Source: Bacteroidota bacterium
Lineage (GTDB): Bacteria > Bacteroidota > Bacteroidia > Bacteroidales > Rikenellaceae
Reading direction: 5' to 3'
NCBI GenBank assembly: GCA_023443765.1
Contig: JAEZTA010000177.1
Location: 1-9,423 of the forward strand
DNA: 9,423 nt
The notes below the pieces were generated by a model, which was given only the letters and a program-made list of their open reading frames with translations, was not told the origin of the DNA and searched no databases. A program made the translations under genes and the position numbers. The number at the start of each line of letters is the position of its first letter. Positions within the stretch are counted from its first letter, which is position 1. This document shows positions 1 through 6,718 of the stretch, piece by piece.

Positions 1-83
1 ACGTTGGGTTGTGCGGCGTAGGCCAGCGAGGAGGTCAGCGCGGCTGCCGAAGCGAGCAGGGCGCTTCTGTCGAATTTCATCAT
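1..83 (-). CDS. N-terminus of an exported protein, probable sulfatase (partial)
   Basis: Read on the minus strand, this stretch starts with two tandem ATG codons (83-81 and 80-78) and stays open to the window edge for 27 codons. It gives a classic Sec signal peptide: MMKFDR, a hydrophobic Ala/Leu-rich core, then LAYA before AAQPN. The mature protein would begin with AAQPN followed by a codon starting GT, so Val is expected. 'PN[IV]' straight after the signal peptide is how the beta-strand before the metal-binding Asp pair begins in family S1 sulfatases, and the complete sulfatases in this window start the same way (HPNIV, RPNIV, KPNFV). The family call is therefore inferred from a few residues plus context, and another exported enzyme is possible. 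Either ATG could be the start. The gene is divergent from the sulfatase operon, with 195 bp between them. Confidence 0.55.
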   Translation of the reverse strand, partial: MMKFDRSALLASAAALTSSLAYAAQPN

Positions 84-115
84 GCTCGATTGGAATTTAG
101 GTTCGTAATTTTCAA

Positions 116-147
116 GAAAGGTAAACGAAATTTTTCGCCCTGTCAAT
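116..147 (-). promoter_or_regulatory. Weak candidate Bacteroidota promoter for the divergent partial gene
   Basis: On the minus strand TACCTTTC (plus 123-116) matches 7 of 8 positions of the Bacteroidota -7 consensus TAnnTTTG. An ATTG (plus 147-144) lies 20 bp upstream, at the spacing expected for the -33 TTTG element. Transcription would begin about 25 nt before the ATG at 83. Both elements carry a mismatch, so this is only a candidate. Confidence 0.25.
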
Positions 148-157
148 GCCCCATCCG

Positions 158-191
158 GCCCGAACGGGCGTTTGGTCATTTTTTGGCCAAA
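158..191. promoter_or_regulatory. Two short inverted repeats in the divergent gap (possible operators)
   Basis: GCCCG-AA-CGGGC (158-169) is an inverted repeat with a 2-nt centre, and TTTGGCCAAA (182-191) is a perfect 10-bp palindrome. They lie side by side between the two divergent promoter candidates, upstream of the -7-like box at 231. This is where a shared regulator of both transcripts could bind. No known binding site was recognised, and short palindromes also occur by chance. Confidence 0.25.
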
Positions 192-230
192 TTTGAATAA
201 AATGGTGCAGCAAGTCTGTCCCGATCCGCC

Positions 231-238
231 TAATTTTG
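231..238 (+). promoter_or_regulatory. Bacteroidota -7 box of the sulfatase/GH76 operon
   Basis: TAATTTTG is an exact match to the primary sigma factor -7 consensus TAnnTTTG of Bacteroidota. It lies 40 nt before the ATG at 279, which would give a 5' leader of roughly 35 nt. There is no clear TTTG at the expected -33 position (around 207-211); the nearest TTTG, at 192-195, is too far away. Either the -33 element is degenerate or the promoter depends on an activator. No other good -7 match is seen in front of the operon. Confidence 0.45.
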
Positions 239-278
239 TATAATCCACTTGCGATAAACAACCTAAACCGAATATCCG

Positions 279-1847
279 ATGAATCCTGTGAAAATCACAT
301 TGGGCGCAACTGCGCTGCTGCCGCTGGCGGCATCGACCGCAACGGCCCAGGAGACGGGAACATCCCGGAAGCCCAATTTCGTCTTTATCATGACCGATCA
401 GCAGCGGGCCGACCTCTGCCGCAGGGAAGGCTATCCACTCGACATCACCCCCTTTGTGGACCGCATGGCCGCCGAAGGCGTCTGGTTCGACCGGGCCTAC
501 ACCCCTGCTCCGATCAGCGGCCCCGCCCGCGTGGCGTTCCTCACAGGACGTTTCCCGAAGGCTACACGTGTAAAATCGAACCACAACATCGAAGACGCCG
601 TCTACAAGGACGACATGTTCTCCTTCGCTCGCCGCAACGGCTATCGCACGGCGCTCGTAGGCAAGAACCACGCCCATATCAAGCCCCAGGACGCCGATTA
701 CTGGCGGCCTTACAACCATTTCGGCCAGCAGGGAAAACTCGACGAAAAAGCTAAAACTTTCAACAAATACCTCGGCACGACGGAGGTCTATGCCGACTAC
801 GAGCCTGCTCCGTACGGGGTTGAAATGCAGCAGCCCTACCGCATGGTGGACGACGCCCTGCAATGGATCGAAAACGGCGGTGAGGACAAACCTTTCATGA
901 TGTGGCTCTCGTTTGCCGAACCGCACAACCCCTACCAGGTCAGCGAACCCTACTATTCGATGTTCCCGCCCGAAAAGCTGCCTCCGATGCGGACCGACCT
1001 CAAAGACCTCGCGGTGAAAGGCCCGGAATACGAACTTCTGCACGAGATGATGTCGCTGGGGCATGCGGGCTATTACGAGCACCTGGGACGCCTGCGCAGC
1101 AACTACCTCGGAATGATCCGCCTGATCGACGACCAGATCGCCCGCTTCGTGGAGCAGCTCCGCAAGGACGGGACCTACGACAACACGGTCTTCGTCGTGA
1201 TGGCCGACCACGGCGACTTCGCCGGGGAGTACGGGCTGATGAAGAAGGGCGTGGGGCTCTCGGACATCGTGGCGCGCGTACCGTTCGTCTGGTTCGGCGG
1301 CCCGGTTCCGACGCAGGGGCTGAGCCATGCCCACGTTTCGCTGGTGGATGTCTTCCCGACCTTCTGCGAGATGGCCGGGGGTGAGATTCCCGAAGGCGTG
1401 CAGGGTCGCAGCCTGATCGAGGTCGTCCGCGGCGGCGACTACCCCGAGGAGGAGTTCCGCAGTGTGATGAGCGAAGACGGCTACGGCGGCCAGTACTACA
1501 CCAAGGAAGACGGGAGCGACTACATCAAGGAGGGCGCCATGCGCAAAAAGCCCGGATTCTTCGACGAACTGAACACCTGGACGCAGAGCGGTGCAAGCCG
1601 CTGCGTGCGCATGGGCGACTGGAAACTGGAATTCGACATGCTGGGCAACGGCGGGATGTATAACGTCAAAAAAGACCCGTCGGAGATGAAGAACCTCTAC
1701 GGCAACAAAAAATACGCCGCCAGACAGCAGGAGTTACTGGCCGAACTGCTCAAATGGGACATCGCCACGGACGATCCGCTGCCGCTGCCCCGCCAGCGTT
1801 ACCGCTTCAAGCGCAACCCGCACAACTACCTCTTCCACGCCGAATAA
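279..1847 (+). CDS. Secreted family S1 sulfatase, Ser-type (sulfatase 1)
   Basis: This is a 522-residue formylglycine-dependent sulfatase that would hydrolyse sulfate esters on a glycan in the periplasm. Residues 1-23 look like a Sec signal peptide (cleavage near TATA/QE). The core starts at KPNFVFIMTDQQ, with D40 and Q41 in the metal-binding position. The modification motif is S80-G-P-A-R84 followed by VAFLTG, so the catalytic residue is a serine to be converted to formylglycine. Other expected active-site residues are visible: K129 and H131 in GKNH, H216 in AEPHNPY, D310-H311 in ADHGD, and K322/K323 in LMKKG. The C-terminal subdomain ends with the usual 'YNVKKDPSEMKNL' type of segment. Length is normal for the family and no frame damage is seen. 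It is the first gene of the operon, and its TAA is one base from the next ATG, so translational coupling is likely. The family is clear; substrate and S1 subfamily are not determined. Confidence 0.93.
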   Translation: MNPVKITLGATALLPLAASTATAQETGTSRKPNFVFIMTDQQRADLCRREGYPLDITPFVDRMAAEGVWFDRAYTPAPISGPARVAFLTGRFPKATRVKSNHNIEDAVYKDDMFSFARRNGYRTALVGKNHAHIKPQDADYWRPYNHFGQQGKLDEKAKTFNKYLGTTEVYADYEPAPYGVEMQQPYRMVDDALQWIENGGEDKPFMMWLSFAEPHNPYQVSEPYYSMFPPEKLPPMRTDLKDLAVKGPEYELLHEMMSLGHAGYYEHLGRLRSNYLGMIRLIDDQIARFVEQLRKDGTYDNTVFVVMADHGDFAGEYGLMKKGVGLSDIVARVPFVWFGGPVPTQGLSHAHVSLVDVFPTFCEMAGGEIPEGVQGRSLIEVVRGGDYPEEEFRSVMSEDGYGGQYYTKEDGSDYIKEGAMRKKPGFFDELNTWTQSGASRCVRMGDWKLEFDMLGNGGMYNVKKDPSEMKNLYGNKKYAARQQELLAELLKWDIATDDPLPLPRQRYRFKRNPHNYLFHAE

Positions 1848-1848
1848 C

Positions 1849-3240
1849 ATGGAGATCAAAGCGACCCATATCGCCGTGGCGGCTGCCGCCCTCGCAGCAT
1901 TCCCGGCCGGCGCAGCGGCCAAGCACCCCAATATCGTGCTCGTTATCTCGGACGACACGCGCATGCTCGACTTCGGCTGTTACGGCAGTCCCGACGCCGT
2001 GACGCCCAACATCGACCGGCTGGCGTCGGAAGGGCTGCGGTTCACGCAGTTCTTCCAGGCGACGGCAATGAGTTCGCCCACGCGCCACTGCCTTCTGACG
2101 GGGCTTTACCCCGTACGGTCGGGGGCCTATCCCAACCACACCTACATCAACGATGGTGTGGAGACGTTACCCATGTACCTGAAAGAGCGGGGCTACCGGG
2201 TAGCCATGCAGGGTAAACGGCATATCGCCCCGATGAGCGCATTTCCCTTCGAGGAACTGGCGACGCCCGATGCAGACATAAATCCGGCCCGGATCGAACC
2301 GTTTTTGCGTGAGACGGCGGCCAGCGGCGAACCGTTCTTCCTTTACGTGGCTTCGCACGACGCCCATGTACCGTGGACGCGCGGCGACCGCTCGCTCTTC
2401 GATCCGGCCAAACTGACCCTGCCCCCGACGCTGGTGGACACGCCCGAGGTGCGGGAAATGTATGTGAAATACCTCGCCGAGATCAACCAGCTCGACTCGG
2501 ACATCGGACACATCGACGCCCTGCTGAAGAAGTACGGGTTGGACGACAATACGGTCTTCATCTTCACCAGCGAGCAGGGACACCAGTTCCCGTTCGCCAA
2601 ATGGACCTGCTACGACGCCGGGCTTCAGACGGCGTTCATCGTGCGCTGGAAAGGGGTGACCCGGCCCGGCACGACGACCGACGCCCTGTGCGAATATGTC
2701 GACGTGACCCCCACGCTCATGGACATCGCGGGCGGCCCACTTCCCGCAGGACTCGACGGACGCAGTTTCCGCAAGGTGATCGAAGGCAAGAAATCGAAGC
2801 ACAAGGAGTGCGCCTACGGCATCCAGACCTCCCGGGGCATACTCAACGGCCCCGACCATTACGGCATCCGCTCGGTCCGCGACAAACGCTACTGCTACAT
2901 CCGCAACCTGACGCCCGAAGCCATGTTCCGGTGCGTCGTGACCAAGCAGGACTACTTCAAGGAGTGGCAGCGTCGGGGCGCCGAAGGGGACGCCTTCGCC
3001 CGGGAACGCGCCGAACTGTACCAGAAACGGCCTGCCGAGGAGTTATACGACATCGTCGAAGACCCCTACCAGATGCACAACCTGGCCGCAGACCCCGCCT
3101 ATGCGAAGGTTCTGGCCCGGATGCGGCCGAAACTCGACGCTTGGATGAAAAGCCAGGGCGACCTGGGTGCGCAGACCGAGCTGGATGCGACGGAGCACCT
3201 GCTGAACAACCGCAAAAAAGCCAAAAAAGCAAACCAATAA
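1849..3240 (+). CDS. Secreted SGSH-like family S1 sulfatase, Ser-type (sulfatase 2)
   Basis: This is a 463-residue sulfatase with a signal peptide of about 24 residues (cleavage near AAA/KHPN). The ATG at 1849 is one base after the upstream stop and gives a complete signal peptide. Metal ligands D35-D36 lie in VISDD. The formylglycine motif is S75-S-P-T-R79 followed by HCLLTG. K123 and H125 (GKRH) and H173 (HDAHVPW) are in place. The GKRHIAP...FPFEE stretch and the later QFPF..K segment resemble the heparan N-sulfatase (SGSH) branch. The second metal pair, usually Asp-Asn or Asp-His, is E242-Q243 here (SEQG), with K251 after it; sulfatase 3 has the same change. The C-terminus has a normal LYDIVEDPYQMHNL segment and a Lys-rich tail. 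It should remove sulfate from a sugar ester or amide in the periplasm. The SGSH-like placement is by eye, so N-sulfate specificity should not be assumed. Confidence 0.92.
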   Translation: MEIKATHIAVAAAALAAFPAGAAAKHPNIVLVISDDTRMLDFGCYGSPDAVTPNIDRLASEGLRFTQFFQATAMSSPTRHCLLTGLYPVRSGAYPNHTYINDGVETLPMYLKERGYRVAMQGKRHIAPMSAFPFEELATPDADINPARIEPFLRETAASGEPFFLYVASHDAHVPWTRGDRSLFDPAKLTLPPTLVDTPEVREMYVKYLAEINQLDSDIGHIDALLKKYGLDDNTVFIFTSEQGHQFPFAKWTCYDAGLQTAFIVRWKGVTRPGTTTDALCEYVDVTPTLMDIAGGPLPAGLDGRSFRKVIEGKKSKHKECAYGIQTSRGILNGPDHYGIRSVRDKRYCYIRNLTPEAMFRCVVTKQDYFKEWQRRGAEGDAFARERAELYQKRPAEELYDIVEDPYQMHNLAADPAYAKVLARMRPKLDAWMKSQGDLGAQTELDATEHLLNNRKKAKKANQ

Positions 3241-3256
3241 ACGATCATCTATCCGA

Positions 3257-5320
3257 ATGAAGAAAATCCATTTTATAACGATTCTGGCAGCTGTGTCGCT
3301 CTTCGCGACCGCACATGCAGCGGCCCCTGCGCAGCAGAACGCCCTGCGCGCTCCGGCTTACCCCCTGATCACCATCGACCCCTACACCAGTTGCTGGTCG
3401 GAGGGCGATTACCTCTACGACAACCACACGACCCACTGGACCGGACAGCCGTTCCCGCTGGTCGGCGCCCTGCGCGTCGATGGCAAAACCTACCGTTTCA
3501 TGGGCATCGACGCCCCGACGAACAGTTTTGACGCCAATTCCGGTGCGGAGCGTTATCTTTCGACTCCGGCTGTGCAGAAATCGGCCGACGTGCAGGCCAT
3601 GCAGACCATCTACGAATTCGCCTGCGGCCCCGTGGGGCTGACGCTGACCTTCACGGCACCCCTCTTTCTCGACAACCTCGACCTGATCTCCCGTCCGGTC
3701 AACTACATCACGTATGAAACCCGGTCGCTCGACGGCGCCGCACACGACGTGCAGATCTATTTCGAGGCGTCGCCCGCCTGCGCCGTCAACACGGCCGATC
3801 AGGAGAGCATCGGCAACGGATACCGGAAAAACGACCTGCTGTTCGTCCGCACGGGAAGCAAGGAGCAGAACGTGCTCCAGCGCAAAGGCGACCGGATTAA
3901 GATCGACTGGGGCTATTTTTACCTCTGCGCCCCCAACGCTGGTTCATCGCAGTCGGTAGGCAGCGCCATGGCAATGCGCAAGGCATTCGCCACAGGCGGC
4001 AAACTCGACGGCCAGGTCGCCGCCACGGACAACGCCAATATCGCCGTCGCCCGCAGTCTGGGTCATGCCGCCAAAGCCGAAGGCATGGTCATGGCGGGAT
4101 TCGACGACATCTATTCGATCCAGTATTTCAAGACCAACCTGCGGCCCTACTGGAACCGCAAAGGCGACAATTCGATCGAACAGCAGTTCACGCTGGCGGC
4201 CAAAGAGTATGCGGCCCTGCGTAGGAAATGCGGCGAGTTCGACCGCGAACTGATGGAAACAGCGACCCGCAAAGGCGGCCGGAAATACGCCGAGCTCTGC
4301 GCGCTGGCCTACCGGCAGGCTATCGCCGCGCACAAGCTCGTAGAGGCCCCCAATGGCGACCTGATGCTGCTCTCGAAGGAGAACGCCAGCAACGGTTCGA
4401 TCGGAACCGTCGACATCACCTACCCTTCCGCCCCACTGCTGCTCTACTACAACCCCGAACTGTGCAAGGCTTTGATGAACCACATTTTCTATTACAGCGA
4501 GAGCGGCAAATGGAAGAAATCCTTCCCGGCGCACGACATCGGGACCTATCCCCAGGCCAACGGCCAGACCTACAAGCACGACATGCCGGTCGAGGAATCG
4601 GGCAACATGCTCGTACTGACGGCAGCCATCGCAGCAGCGGAAGGCAACGCCGAATACGCCCGCAAACACTGGAAGGAACTGACCCGCTGGGCCGAATACC
4701 TCGTCGAGAACGGCCTAGATCCCGACAACCAGCTCTGCACCGACGACTTCGCAGGACACTTCGCCCACAACGCCAACCTCTCGATCAAAGCCATCATGGG
4801 CATCGCCTCCTACGGCTACTGCGCACGACTGTTAGGCATGGAGGAGGTTGCCGACAGGTACTTCGCCAAAGCCAGAGAGATGGCCGGGGAGTGGATGAAA
4901 ATGGCCGACGACGGCGACCACTATCGCCTGACCTTCGACAAGAGCGGGACGTGGAGCCAGAAATACAACCTCGTTTGGGACAAACTGCTGGGCTTCGGCA
5001 TCTTCCCCGAGAGCGTCGCGCAGAAGGAACTCGCCTACTACCTCGGTAAACAAAACAAATACGGACTGCCGCTCGACAGCCGCCGGCAATGGACCAAAGC
5101 CGACTGGATCATCTGGAGCGCCACGCTGGCCGACGACCAGAAGACCTTCGAAGCGTTTGTCGAGCCGGTCTGGAACTTCATGGACCAGACGGTGCTGCGC
5201 GTACCGATGTCCGACTGGTACAAGAGCAACGCGCCGGCGCACATATTTTTCAAGGCCCGCGCGGTGGTTGGCGGCTACTGGATCAAGATGCTCGAAGGCA
5301 GATACACGGCTGAAAAATAA
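3257..5320 (+). CDS. Exported glutaminase A-like protein (DUF4964/DUF5127/DUF4965/DUF1793)
   Basis: This is a 687-residue protein with a Sec signal peptide (about residues 1-22, ATAHAA). Recognised regions in order are: a DUF4964-like N-terminus (about 28-85, LRAPAYPLITIDPYTSCWS and the HWTG motif); a beta-rich DUF5127-like region (about 85-320, DLISRPVNYITYE); a DUF4965-like region (about 335-510, with PAHDIGTYP at 424-432 and MPVEESGNM at 443-451); and a helical DUF1793-like C-terminus (about 495-680, DDFAGHFAHNANLSIKA and SDWY). In Aspergillus the family includes the extracellular glutaminase GtaA, which releases ammonia from glutamine. Bacterial members mostly lack biochemical proof, and the helical part resembles (alpha/alpha)6 toroid glycan enzymes. 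Here it lies 16 nt after a sulfatase and 15 nt before a GH76 gene, which suggests a role in glycan breakdown, perhaps on an amide or amino-acid-linked or glycosidic bond. The family assignment is secure; the activity is not. Confidence 0.88.
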   Translation: MKKIHFITILAAVSLFATAHAAAPAQQNALRAPAYPLITIDPYTSCWSEGDYLYDNHTTHWTGQPFPLVGALRVDGKTYRFMGIDAPTNSFDANSGAERYLSTPAVQKSADVQAMQTIYEFACGPVGLTLTFTAPLFLDNLDLISRPVNYITYETRSLDGAAHDVQIYFEASPACAVNTADQESIGNGYRKNDLLFVRTGSKEQNVLQRKGDRIKIDWGYFYLCAPNAGSSQSVGSAMAMRKAFATGGKLDGQVAATDNANIAVARSLGHAAKAEGMVMAGFDDIYSIQYFKTNLRPYWNRKGDNSIEQQFTLAAKEYAALRRKCGEFDRELMETATRKGGRKYAELCALAYRQAIAAHKLVEAPNGDLMLLSKENASNGSIGTVDITYPSAPLLLYYNPELCKALMNHIFYYSESGKWKKSFPAHDIGTYPQANGQTYKHDMPVEESGNMLVLTAAIAAAEGNAEYARKHWKELTRWAEYLVENGLDPDNQLCTDDFAGHFAHNANLSIKAIMGIASYGYCARLLGMEEVADRYFAKAREMAGEWMKMADDGDHYRLTFDKSGTWSQKYNLVWDKLLGFGIFPESVAQKELAYYLGKQNKYGLPLDSRRQWTKADWIIWSATLADDQKTFEAFVEPVWNFMDQTVLRVPMSDWYKSNAPAHIFFKARAVVGGYWIKMLEGRYTAEK

Positions 5321-5335
5321 GAAAACCCGAATCCG

Positions 5336-6694
5336 ATGAATTACAAACTCGCAATCCTCGCCCTCACGCTGCTGTGCGCCCACTGCATCCCCTCGCAGGC
5401 CCGCGGCGACCGCAAAAAAGCCGCCGCATCGTGGAGCGCAGCGGCAGATTATGCAACGACAAAACTGGCCGACAACTTCTGGCGCGTGCCCGGCAACGGG
5501 TTTGTCGGCCAGCAGCCGCCCTACCACTTCACCAACGGCGTGAAAGGCGCCGAGGATTTCTCGAACAACTACTGGCCGCAGGCCCACGGCATGGATGTCT
5601 TCATCGACGCCTACCTGCGTGCACAGCGCGAAGGCGACCGCGAGGCGGAAGCCTTCTACAAGGAGTGTTTCGACAAGGGCTACCGCGACCCGATCGGCAC
5701 GGGTGAAGTCAAAAACCAGACCGGCGTCCTCTGGACCAGCTACGGCATGAAGAAATACGCCGACATTTCGGCCTCGTTCGGCAACCAGTTCGTCGACGAC
5801 ATGGAGTGGCACGCGCTGACCCTGATCCGGCTTTACGAAGCCACCGGGGAGACTGTCTACCTGCGCGAGGCGCAGAAGCTCTACGCCCAGATATGGAAAT
5901 CATGGGACCTTCCGGCAGCCCGCGACGTGGGCGGCAACGGCGGGTTCATCTGGTGCTACGGCAAGGAGAACACCGACCAGGGATTGTCCAAAAATGCCTG
6001 CTCGAACGCTCCCGGCTGTCTTACGGCCATCCGCCTGCATGAAGTGAAGCAGCGGACGCCGAAGGCACGCTACAAGGCCGACTCACACCCCGACTACGTC
6101 GATTTCGACTACCTGAAAAATGCCGAAACGGTCTACGACTGGATGGCTCGCGAGCTCTTCAACCGCGAAACGGGGCAGGTCTACGGATCGTTCTCGCAGA
6201 AGAAGGGCAAGATGACGGCCTACTCGCTCACCTATGATCAAGGGACCTTCCTCGGAGCCGCGCACCTGCTCTACCGCTACACCGGGAACAAACTCTACCG
6301 CGACGACGCCCTGAAGGCCGCTCTCTACACCATCACCCACCCGGGGATCACCAAGGGCGGCATGCTCCGCGACGAAGGCGCCGGAGGCGACAACTCCTTC
6401 TTCAAGGGTATCTTTATCCGCTACGCCGTGGAGCTGGTCAACGACCGCCGCATCCCGCGCAAACCCCGCATCCAGCTCTACGACTTCATCTGCCACCAGG
6501 CCGAAACCCTCTGGACGAAAGGCCTCGGCCGCGACGCAGCCGGGAACCCCGAGGGATTCTTCACCCCCGACTGGAGCCTCAATCAGGAGCAGGCAGCCCG
6601 CAAAGGCGCTGAATACCAGAAACCGAGGCTGGGATGGCAGGTCAGCGGCGCTACGCTGCTCGAAGCCATGAACGTGATGAAAGACCCGCGTTAA
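5336..6694 (+). CDS. Secreted glycoside hydrolase family 76 (alpha-1,6-mannanase-like)
   Basis: This is a 452-residue (alpha/alpha)6-type hydrolase. A signal peptide covers about residues 1-22 (cleavage near SQA/RG); the Cys residues in it do not form a lipobox, so a soluble periplasmic enzyme is expected. GH76 hallmarks are visible in order: the D154-D155 pair in VDDMEWHALTLIRLYEATG, which matches the catalytic Asp pair of known endo-alpha-1,6-mannanases; GGFIWC (202-207); KNACSN (219-224); the ETVYDWM helix (264-270); and SLTYDQGTFLGA (297-308) followed by LLYRYTGNKLY. A stretch of about 20 residues at 238-258 is longer than the usual loop between two helices of the family. Known members cut alpha-1,6-mannan backbones of yeast and related glycans. 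Here the enzyme sits between a DUF4965 protein and a sulfatase, so a sulfated mannose-containing substrate is inferred. The mannanase activity is a family prediction. Confidence 0.87.
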   Translation: MNYKLAILALTLLCAHCIPSQARGDRKKAAASWSAAADYATTKLADNFWRVPGNGFVGQQPPYHFTNGVKGAEDFSNNYWPQAHGMDVFIDAYLRAQREGDREAEAFYKECFDKGYRDPIGTGEVKNQTGVLWTSYGMKKYADISASFGNQFVDDMEWHALTLIRLYEATGETVYLREAQKLYAQIWKSWDLPAARDVGGNGGFIWCYGKENTDQGLSKNACSNAPGCLTAIRLHEVKQRTPKARYKADSHPDYVDFDYLKNAETVYDWMARELFNRETGQVYGSFSQKKGKMTAYSLTYDQGTFLGAAHLLYRYTGNKLYRDDALKAALYTITHPGITKGGMLRDEGAGGDNSFFKGIFIRYAVELVNDRRIPRKPRIQLYDFICHQAETLWTKGLGRDAAGNPEGFFTPDWSLNQEQAARKGAEYQKPRLGWQVSGATLLEAMNVMKDPR

Positions 6695-6718
6695 CGAAAA
6701 TTCATTAATTTTACCGCC

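Noticed and set aside
4228..5049. Plus-strand open frame of 273 codons inside the DUF4965 gene
   Set aside because: The Arg/Pro/Gln-rich composition is typical of a shifted reading of a GC-rich gene; it lies wholly inside a better supported gene.
5336..5410. Lipoprotein signal in the GH76 protein (Cys at residues 14 and 17)
   Set aside because: Neither Cys is preceded by a Gly/Ala/Ser at -1 in a lipobox, and a normal cleavage site (SQA) follows.
4832..5812. Minus-strand open frame of 326 codons across the DUF4965/GH76 junction
   Set aside because: It runs across two real genes, has no family signature or promoter, and is explained by high GC on the opposite strand.
6695..6718. Internal promoter in the AT-rich gap before sulfatase 3
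   Set aside because: The best match (TAATTTTA) lacks the final G and sits about 6 nt from the ATG, too close to act as a -7 box for that gene.
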